Origin: Viola odorata
Lineage: Eukaryota; Streptophyta; Magnoliopsida; Malpighiales; Violaceae
NCBI GenBank assembly: GCA_963691705.1
Contig: OY829541.1
Location: 12,146,564 to 12,210,563, forward strand
Length of the DNA: 64,000 nt
Direction of reading: 5' to 3'
Part shown: one piece after another, positions 57,201-64,000 of the stretch
How the letters are laid out: every line of letters begins with the position of its first letter
Numbering within the stretch: the first letter of the stretch is position 1
Notes under the pieces: generated by a model
Seen by the model: only the letters and a program-made list of their open reading frames with translations
What the model was told of the DNA's origin: nothing
The model's database searches: none
Made by a program: the position numbers and the translations under genes

Positions 57201-57315
57201 TCGCATCACCCACGTTGTCGGGAAAGGAGCATATCATCTGGAGACACTCGATGGTACACCCTTATCCAACTCTTGGAATATCGCTCGTTTGAAATTATAT
57301 TACCCTAGAATTTAA
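54265..57315 (+). pseudogene. pol: TatA-2 pol: RT, dual RNase H, integrase, three stops
   Basis: One frame from 54265 to 57315 with stops TGA 55345-55347, TAG 55684-55686 and TAG 56158-56160. RT: LLDAGFIHEVQYPTWL, MCIDFTDLNDACPKD, MPFGLKNAGATFQRM, YVDD at 54679-54690. The first RNase H follows (LYLYLGAADEVVSAVL), then the second (VDGAKNQEL, KIYGDSKLI, EADNLAKLA). Integrase: H-H in REIHEGVCGMHVSG, C-x2-C in TCPKCQEF, D in WGIDILGPF, D in LVSDNGTQF. The catalytic Glu of NGQAEV is Lys here (AAA at 56767-56769), while TatA-1 keeps Glu. The C-terminal domain ends WNIARLKLYYPRI. Dead as it stands. Confidence 0.87.
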
Positions 57316-58409
57316 TTTTATCTGCACCTTTGATTTATGTCAACCCTAACCATGACTAACGCTTGATGAGAGAGCTTTCGTGGGTGTTTGTGGTTGCCTT
57401 TGTGCAGATAAAAAAGGAGGTATCTTGGGAAGTGAAAAGTCCTATCCTTGTGATGGCCGGTCTTGATCAGATGGCCTACTAAGTGATGGCATGACCCAAC
57501 ATACCTTGAATTAGCGTCGGATTGAAAGATCCTGGACGCCCCCGGGGGTGAAAAGTCCTATCCTTGTGATGACCGATCTTGATCAGATGGCTTATTAAGT
57601 GAGGGCACTACCCGGTATCTTTGGGAGTGAAAAGTCCTTCTCTTGTACTGACCGTTCTCGTGGAGACGACCCATCAAGACGAGGCACGCCCCAAAGAAAT
57701 AGAAACTCCGTCTAGAAACAAGAATCCTATCTTAATGGCTGGGCTGCTCCAGCCAGGCTATTAAGTAAGGACACAGTTCTAGACGCGAGGACAACGCCCA
57801 AAAGTGAAAATTCCCCAGCCTTGTGATAGCCGTCCCGATCCGACAGCTCACTAAGATGAGGCACTTTTGAGGCCGATCGCGAAAGGAGGGAAACGCGGAG
57901 AATCGCGAAATCCCAGCTAGTAACCAGATGTGTAACCCCTAGTGAAGTATAGAGCTGATAGTGAAAGCGATTCACGCGGGTTCCATGGTAACGCCCTATG
58001 ATGGCAGTGGAAAGGCTCCTACGGGTAATTACTATCCCTCGTAATGTGTTTTTGTTACTGATGGTTTACAATTAGGAATGTGCAGAATACTTTTCGGGTA
58101 GCGGAAGGAGTGATGATCTCGTAAGCAGTGATATCGTAAGGCTTACCGGGAAAGCTAACTCGATACCGACTTTAGTAATTTTGATGGGACTGCTAAGGAT
58201 CTGCTCGAAAAAGTAAACGCATCGTGATAACAGGGCGAAGATAACGCCAAAAGAGTTCGTAAGGAGACAACTAAAGGAAAGATAGCGATAGAAGTTGTCT
58301 GAATACATCAAAATGCTTTAAGGGGCTACAAACTTCAGTGGTCAAAATAATGACAAAAATCTAGTGACGCTCGATTGCTAAGGAAAGGGCGGCAAAGCCT
58401 CGAGGCACG
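57316..58409. other. Convergent spacer of TatA-2 with GTGAAAAGTCC repeats
   Basis: Between the 3' ends of pol (plus) and aORF-2 (minus). Repeats with the core 'gtgaaaagtcctatccttgt' plus 'gaccgatcttgatcagatgg' start near 57432, 57547 and 57628, with degenerate ones to 57830. The homologous repeats in TatA-1 lie at 12700-13200 and 30500-30965. No supported ORF. Confidence 0.65.
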
Positions 58410-59787
58410 TCAACCTTCGGGGTTCCTCCGTTTCCAGCCTGCCGCTTTAGCTTGGCGAAAACCCTCCTCATTAAGATGGGCATATTTTCGCTTGAAAGTC
58501 GTCGTGACCTCATCAGGTTTGTACGCATCGACCCCATGGACTTCCTCAAAGCAATCGACTAAAATAGCGGCAGTCTGCTTGACATGCCACAGACTCCTAT
58601 CGGCCGACTCTTCCTCCAGGGCAGCCTTCTCCTTGGCCAAGGATGATTTCTCATTTTCCAAGACAGTATTTTTATAACCTGCCACGTCCGGAGAAGGTGT
58701 AAGAGCGGCAACGCTTCTTGTTTTTCTCTTCTTTTTTCCTTTGGCAATGGCCTTAGGAGCCTGGGAAGAAGAAGAAGGTTGGGCAGGAGGAGCAGCAACG
58801 GTCACGATGGGAACGCCTGAAGGAATATCAGTATTCCCCTCACCAGCTGAAGAAGAGGATACTTGAGCAAGACTCGCGGAAGTAGCCGGCAGTTCCGTGG
58901 GATTATCAGTAGCTTCCGTGGAAGTAGCCCTCTCCTTTTCTTCTCTTTCTTGAGCCCTCTTCAGGCGTCTCCTTATGCTTTCGGGCTTATAGTTGGGATC
59001 CGTCGCTGCGAGATCACAAAATAACGTCAACATTAGTATCAGCGATAACAAAAAAGGGAGTAACGCGACACTCACGTTTAACACAAGAACGAATGTCCAT
59101 TCTACAAGCCACTTGACGAATGTGAACGCTGATTTCCAGTTTGAGCAATTTGTTTAACCAGTCTTGTTCACATTGAGGAAGGGTCCCTGGTCGACTCCAG
59201 ACGTTATCATCGACATTTTGGTTAAACCTAGATTACCACCAGGAACCAGGATCTTCAGGAAGATCTATCACAAAGAACTCTTTTTTCCAAGCATCAACGG
59301 AAGACTCGATGTGGAGGAGTTTCCAAGTAAAGGACTTGAGAGAGTCATCGTCGAAGCGGGGCGATATCGTTATCACTCCCCGGTACTTCATCAGCTTAAA
59401 AGGAGATTTGAGCAGCAGAAGGGAAGGGGAAGTGATCCCTTTGTATTTACAAAGTTCCAGAAAAGCATAAACACAACAATACGCATTTGGGGATAATTGG
59501 GCCGGATTCAGATCGCCGGCAACAAGCAAGTCTTTTACAAAAGAGTCGATGGGAAGCCGGAAACCATAACGGAACATTTGCGCATACAAGACCCTACGAT
59601 TGCCCGTCAAAACGTTGTTCAAACGTATCGACTCAGGGGCAACAGTGGTCTTATAATCGTCAGGGATAACAGCATTATGGGCGGCCAAATGCTCACGGAG
59701 AGCGACCTCAGATGTGATAACACTAGCAGTAATATCCATCATTTTCTCATCGGCAGATTTCGACTCAGAACGGCGAGTCTTAGCCAT
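58410..59787 (-). pseudogene. aORF-2 of TatA-2: two-exon antisense gene, one stop
   Basis: ATG 59787 (minus), exon 1 59787-59076, intron 59075-59006 (GTGAGT...CGCAG, 70 nt, phase 1), exon 2 59005-58410. A single in-frame TAA lies at 59235-59233, where TatA-1 has CGG. Exon 1 holds a plant-transposon-like domain (LNPAQLSPNAYCCVYAF, ITISPRFDDDSLKSF, WKKEFFVIDL). Exon 2: a basic Arg/Glu helix (RRRLKRAQEREEKERA), a Ser/Ala/Pro linker, KGKKKRKTRS (possible nuclear signal), a coiled coil (ENEKSSLAKEKAALEEE) and the end LVDCFEEVHGVDAYK ... HLNEEGFRQAKAAG. TatA-1 shares all parts except the middle linker, which is frameshifted there. With one change the ancestor would be a protein of about 436 residues. 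Function unknown. Confidence 0.72.
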
Positions 59788-60404
59788 GGTAGAATTAAAG
59801 AAGTAAAGATAAAGAAGACGATGGAGGAGAAAGGAAATACCTTTAGAGAAAAAGCACTTCGAAGAGCCTTGAATAGTGGGGAGAAAACAAGACGGCTAAA
59901 AGAAAATATGAGAAGGTGGGATGATAAAAGAAAAGGAAAAGAATAAATATTAGTTTTTATAACCCTAGTAATTGAATGAAACGGCGGATGCCACAGTCAT
60001 TGCGTGGAAGCGACATGAGGAACAGACTCAGGCAATGAGTGCAATTCTAGAAAAGTGCTACAACACTTCGATTTACGTAAAGTTCTCGAGCACGCTAGCC
60101 CGCAGCGCCGGAAGAAATGGACACGTGTGCCTGCACAATCGCGACTTTTCTAATGAGAAGATAGCAAGCATTAAATGCTCTGAAAAGCAGGTACCATTTC
60201 CTGGAGAAAACAAGAGCGATATCGCAAGAAAGGAGATAACGCAAGATGGCGTTAATTAAAAAGGCAGCTTTCGAGCTAACGCGAAAAAGCGGAATAAAAA
60301 TCAAATAGCAGTAAAATACGGATATTGTCGCACAACAATGCCTTATTACAAGACAAAGAAACAAATAAACAGAAGAATCCTCTAAATTGAGCAACCTCGA
60401 TTAA
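59788..60404. promoter_or_regulatory. Spacer with TATA box of aORF-2 (TatA-2)
   Basis: 'agggttataaaaact' on the minus strand at about 59966-59952, about 170 bp before ATG 59787; matched in TatA-1. The rest (59990-60404) has no supported ORF. Confidence 0.5.
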
Positions 60405-62651
60405 TCATGGGCCCTCGCGGACATCGCAGTCACCATTCCCCCGCTCTTCTCTAGAAGAAGGAAGATCTCCCTCACCTTCGCCCAGATCCTTCATTCTCTT
60501 AGAAGCGTAATCAGCCAGCACTGACGAATTGACAGTTCCCTGGCGATGGAGACTCATAAATTCAGTGATACAAACCTCCATGGTCTTGTTCTTCCACCAG
60601 GCTATCTTTGAAGGTACTTTGGCCAAATCCGTATTACGAGACGCTATCTCTTCGCGAAGGAAGATATTCTTTTTGTCAGCCACCACCAATTCCGCCTCCA
60701 GAAGCTCTATCTTAGCCTTCCCTTTCGATTTTTCTTGAGCAAGCTCAGCACGACAGTCGTTCAACTCCGCCCAGGTTCACTCCTGAAGCTGCGACAGCTC
60801 CGTTACCTTCCCTAAGGCAGCGCTTAGTTCTCCCTTCAAATCAAGAGAAGGCCGAACCTTGTCACGCTGATCTTCAAAAAAGTAATTTAGCTCGCGGAAA
60901 CTGGCCAGCATGTCAGTCAGAAGGCGTGAATGTCGTGCTTCAGGAGGATGCCGTAAGAACTCTTCTTTGTCCTTCGAAGAAGTAAACATTTACCCCACTA
61001 TTGGGCCCACCGGCTCTTCTCGCGATAGTGGGTCCGATATCCCTAAAGCGCGAAGACCGTCGGTACCAAGGGAAGACAAGTCCAGCTGATATGTGGTGGG
61101 GCCTTGAAGACTTTGAAAGGAAAGATTGGCGATATAAGGAGGAGAACAACTTTTTGCGGAATCACCAATGCCTGAAATCGAAGAAAGAAACAAAGGCTGA
61201 GGCTTCTGCGGGGGAGGGTGAGGAGCGATTGGATTTGAAATCGGTAAGTTCACATCCGGAATAAAGGAGTGAATCGGAGAGATAGGACCGCCAGACGACA
61301 AGGGAGAGCCCACCACTGATGAAGCCTCGTTAACTTTGGGAAGAATGGCAGAGGGCACCTTGACAACTTCCGTCACTTGCGGGGAATCCGCAACATGTGA
61401 AGCGTTAACTCCCTCGGTAGGAACCACGTTGCCTTCCTCTACGGGAGGAATTGGTGGGTCAGATTTCTCTTTACGAACTCTCTTTACGAGACGCTCCGTC
61501 TCGGCGGCCATTTCTTCGCTATCGTCCTCAGTTGACTCCGCTGCGGGTTCACTCTTTCTCGACCTAAGTTTCATCCGTTGGGCAAGGGTGGCATGACGCA
61601 GCTCGGAACCGGTATCCATGCTTTCACTATCGCTGTCAACCTCTTCAATCACAGGGTTACTCGGAGCCACTCCCTTACCGCGAGACGATAGCCAATTCTC
61701 AAGGAAACGGGAAGGTCGAGCGGATGCGCTGCGTGTCGCGACGGTTTTGTTTCTCCTTCCTCGTGGCGGAATAGGCGGGCGACTTGAGCCTTCAGGCGGA
61801 GGAGAAGGAGGTAACGTCTGAAGCGGCACCACGTTTAGAGGAGCGTCACTTTCCCCGGAGGAGCGACCCTCAGCGTTACCTGCCAATAAAATATTTTAGT
61901 ATGGCAAGAAAATCGAAGCGATAAGGTGACAAAAGAAAAACTCACCAACGACACACTCTAGCAAAGGCCTGAACCGAGCGAATTCCCGAATGAGGAAGGG
62001 CCCTTCTATTTCTAACAGGGCGTTAACATTTGAGACATCCATACTAGACAGCACATCTGGTTTTTGCCAAGCGGCACTGGTAATCTCTCGGTTGAAACCA
62101 CCGCGCCAGTACCGAGAGGGCAAGCGAAGGGTGAAGAAGCCATTTTTCCAGTTGTCCACGTTCTCTTCGAAACCTTGAAAGCTCCGCCAGAAGAATCGAA
62201 CAAGAGCATCATTCCATCTTGGGGTAATATCTACCAAGCAGTTGCGACACCTCAAGATGAAAAATGTACGGAACAGATCGAGCGATAGAGCAAAAATATG
62301 CTTCATCTCACACGAACGAAGAAAGGCGTAAAGCCCACACCAGGAAGGTGGAGTTATTTGAACAGGATTGAGATCGCAATGGTTTAGTAGCTTCATCAGA
62401 GAAGTATGAAGAGGGAAACGAAATCCGTAGGTAAACATCTTGAAATAAACCAGCCAGAACGTTCCCCACATGGCATCAGTGAGCCGAGTATCCTTCAAAG
62501 GGACAAAGGGGCGGTATCCCGTGGGAAAAGTGATACCGTTCTCCTCTAACTCAGCCCTCAAAACCTCATTACAATCAAAAACACTACGAGCTCTCCTAAC
62601 TTCGGGATCTAGGGGATTTTCGATAACTGTAGAGGATCTAGCGCGAGACAT
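60405..62651 (-). pseudogene. aORF-1 of TatA-2: two-exon antisense gene, two stops
   Basis: ATG 62651 (minus, MSRARSSTVIENP), exon 1 62651-61946, intron 61945-61880 (GTGAGT...GGCAG, 66 nt, phase 1), exon 2 61879-60405. In-frame stops TAA 60992-60990 and TGA 60779-60777; otherwise one frame. Exon 1 encodes the plant-transposon-like domain (LNPVQITPPSWCGLYAF, VDITPRWNDALVRFFW, NWKNGFF). Exon 2: a Pro/Ser linker with Arg-rich patches, an Asp/Glu stretch (STEDDSEEMAAETE), a long unassigned part, then a coiled coil (ELNDCRAELAQEK, LLEAELVVADKK) and the end LADYASKRMKDLG. The upstream ORF extension to 62813 is leader. The TATA-like site is at about 62849-62839. Function unknown; the coiled coil suggests self-association. 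Confidence 0.72.
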
Positions 62652-63122
62652 AATGAACTGGAAAAGTAAAGCTATGGCGATAGAGAAACAAAATACCTGG
62701 AGCAAAGAGCCAGTAAACAGGCCGTCGGCACCGGCGAGCAATTGCAGTAAAACCCCTCGGGAAGAAAGAAGCACAGAAGAGAGAAAATACGAAGAATTTT
62801 GAAATATTAGCAAAAGTACTAAAAGAGAAGAGCGAATTCCTTATAAAGGTTAAACCTAAAAAAGAAACAACCTGTAAAAATAAAACACGTGCAGAGTGGA
62901 AGAGGACGCGTGGACATTCATCAGTATCTTTTGGGAGAAGACAGTTACTGATTGAAAACCGAAAGGCGGTTGCACCCAGCGAAAGGCACACTTCCGCGAT
63001 AACCCTGGAAACCTGAAAAAATAAAGGGAGGAAAGCGGCAGGAGAGCGAAAAGAAAATAAAGCGTCATTTTATTATTTTGGGAAAACCATACGGCATCTA
63101 CAAGGGGACGAGACATTTTAAA
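62652..63122. promoter_or_regulatory. Leader and promoter region of aORF-1 (TatA-2)
   Basis: The minus-strand 'cctttataagg' at about 62849-62839 lies about 190 bp before ATG 62651, like the TatA-1 site at 2912-2925. The remainder (62870-63120) shows no supported gene. Confidence 0.45.
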
Positions 63123-63542
63123 CTAATCGCTCTCGGACCAAGAGATATCATAGCAATAAACTACATCATCATCAGAAAGTGATGGCTCCCCGTTAAAGGG
63201 AGGAAAAGGCTCTTCCTTCCTCTTTCCCGCGCATATCGATGACCGATTGGGCTCCACTACTGTGGTTGACATCACAGTTTCAGTGCTCATGGAAGGGAAA
63301 GCTATTTTTGGTAAGCCACGAGGAGGGAGGGAGTTTTCTTCCTCCTTTTCAGCAGAAGGAGCACGACACTTGGGGAGCGATGCAGACACTTTCGAGACAT
63401 TTTTCCTCTGCCTCTTGCGCCCCCGCCGACGAACAAACGGCCGCCACGGGGGCGACGGAGAAGGGTTGTCCGAGTCCGGCGAAGTCGGAGGAGTTGGCGG
63501 AGAATCCCGCGCCGCTGTATCCAAAAAATAAGAGTCAGTCAT
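63123..63542 (-). CDS. aORF-0 of TatA-2, intact small antisense ORF (139 aa)
   Basis: ATG 63542 (minus), MTDSYFLDTAARDSPPTPP, 139 codons to a stop at 63125-63123. It has a Pro/Ser/Asp-rich start (PTPPTSPDSDNPSPSPP), a basic cluster (RRRGRKRQRKN), a middle with SAEKEEENSLPPRG, and an acidic aromatic tail (DDDVVYCYDISWSESD). The TatA-1 copy (2226-2651) shares the start, basic cluster and tail. The longer frame back to 63623 is probably leader, because TatA-1 begins at the equivalent ATG and a TATA-like 'ctatttaaaag' lies just upstream on the minus strand at about 63620-63610. I recognise no domain. It is the only one of the six antisense genes here without a stop. Confidence 0.6.
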   Translation of the reverse strand: MTDSYFLDTAARDSPPTPPTSPDSDNPSPSPPWRPFVRRRGRKRQRKNVSKVSASLPKCRAPSAEKEEENSLPPRGLPKIAFPSMSTETVMSTTVVEPNRSSICAGKRKEEPFPPFNGEPSLSDDDVVYCYDISWSESD

Positions 63543-63623
63543 AAGATCACAGGCGACCGGCCAAGAGGGAAAGAAAATGAGGAAATGAACAGAAAGGAGG
63601 GAGAGGATCCTTTTAAATAGCAA

Positions 63624-64000
63624 AAAGAGGGAGAAAGAGCTAGAGCTCTCCCAACACGACTTTTGAGAATCAGCACGCGTACAGCCGGGAGTACAAATCC
63701 AGATTGGCAGTCACGCCTGTTGAAATCTCCCCCAAATCGAGGAAAATCGAAAATTAGCCCAATCGGTGGATGGGGAGTGGCGGCGCAAATTAATATGGAA
63801 CGGTTAATGAGGAAACCGCCCAGTAGAGGGCTCATTTTCAGTTGGGCTAAGAATACCTCCAATGGAAAAAAGACAAAGGGTGCATTAAAGAAGAAGAACA
63901 GTTGCAAAGTGGCATAATAAAAACAGTTTATTTATTATGGCCTAATGGCCGAAAAGTATAGTGGCATGACAAGAGGGAAAGTAAAAAGGGCTCAAAGGGA
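63624..64000. other. 3' region of TatA-2, to the window end
   Basis: Non-coding. It shares 'ttaggccataataaataaac'-type sequence (reverse strand, 63905-63950) with 1760-1790 of TatA-1. No LTR start or polypurine tract is visible yet, so the 3' LTR lies beyond. Confidence 0.6.

Larger units (their letters stand above)
50885..64000 (+). mobile_element. TatA-2: Ty3/gypsy Tat-lineage element, plus strand
   Basis: The 5' LTR is 50885-51386, primer site 51389, gag 51472 on, protease, RT, dual RNase H, integrase to 57315, repeat spacer to 58409, then aORF-2, aORF-1 and aORF-0 on the minus strand, and a 3' region reaching the window end. It is of the same family as TatA-1 but with separate mutations, so comparison of the two reveals the ancestral frames. 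The 3' LTR is beyond 64000. It looks less decayed than TatA-1: pol is one frame with three stops. Confidence 0.87.

Noticed and set aside
63239..63544. Plus-strand ORFs opposite aORF-0
   Set aside because: Shadows of aORF-0, which alone has the conserved counterpart at 2226-2651.
63624..64000. Search for the TatA-2 3' LTR and for the OgreB 5' LTR and primer site near 15023
   Set aside because: No TGATAACAAT start after 63624 and no LTR end before 15023 could be seen, so neither was annotated.

Overview
The window is plant nuclear DNA made almost wholly of nested LTR retrotransposons. I see no host gene, tRNA or rRNA. Evidence for a plant: Ty3/gypsy elements with two RNase H domains (Tat lineage), LTRs over 4 kb, TATA-bearing LTRs, short GT-AG introns, and hAT- and Stowaway-like elements. 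The abundance of decayed nested elements suggests a repeat-rich angiosperm region. The species cannot be told.

Left half. TatA-1, a Tat-lineage element on the minus strand (5' LTR 36975-37546, then gag, protease, RT, RNase H and integrase running leftwards to about 31076), sits inside the 5' LTR of a small non-autonomous element, NE-1 (37547-40562). Beyond its pol, TatA-1 carries three genes in the opposite sense (plus strand): aORF-2, aORF-1 and aORF-0, between 2226 and 12042. An Ogre-like element, OgreB, inserted into aORF-2 at a CCCAT target. Later rearrangement left an odd order: LTR (7206-11347), a duplicate of the right flank (11348-15022), an internal region lacking its 5' end (15023-26234), a second LTR (26235-29116), then the right flank again. 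Positions 1-1597 are the 3' part of another OgreB-family LTR.

Middle (37547-50884). NE-1 lies in the LTR of a relative, NE-2 (40563-43219). NE-2 holds a 766-bp hAT-type element, and a Stowaway-like element adjoins its last recognisable part. An AT-rich stretch follows, then NE-3 (minus strand, 45765-46692), interrupted by ND, a minus-strand element that keeps a gag/protease-like ORF but no RT or integrase.

Right half (50885-64000). TatA-2, a plus-strand member of the TatA-1 family, is inserted in ND's 5' LTR. It has a 502-bp 5' LTR, gag-pol to 57315, and the same three antisense genes (63542 down to 58410). Its 3' LTR is past the window.

How the genes relate. gag-pol genes would make the particle and the enzymes for reverse transcription and integration; all but the OgreB pol ORF are visibly broken. 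The antisense genes are the most interesting content. aORF-1 and aORF-2 are paralogues: each has a plant-transposon-like N-terminal domain, an intron at the same aligned place and phase, and a coiled-coil C-terminus. Each antisense gene has a TATA-like site upstream in both elements, so these elements seem to carry up to three extra transcription units facing gag-pol. Their function is unknown.
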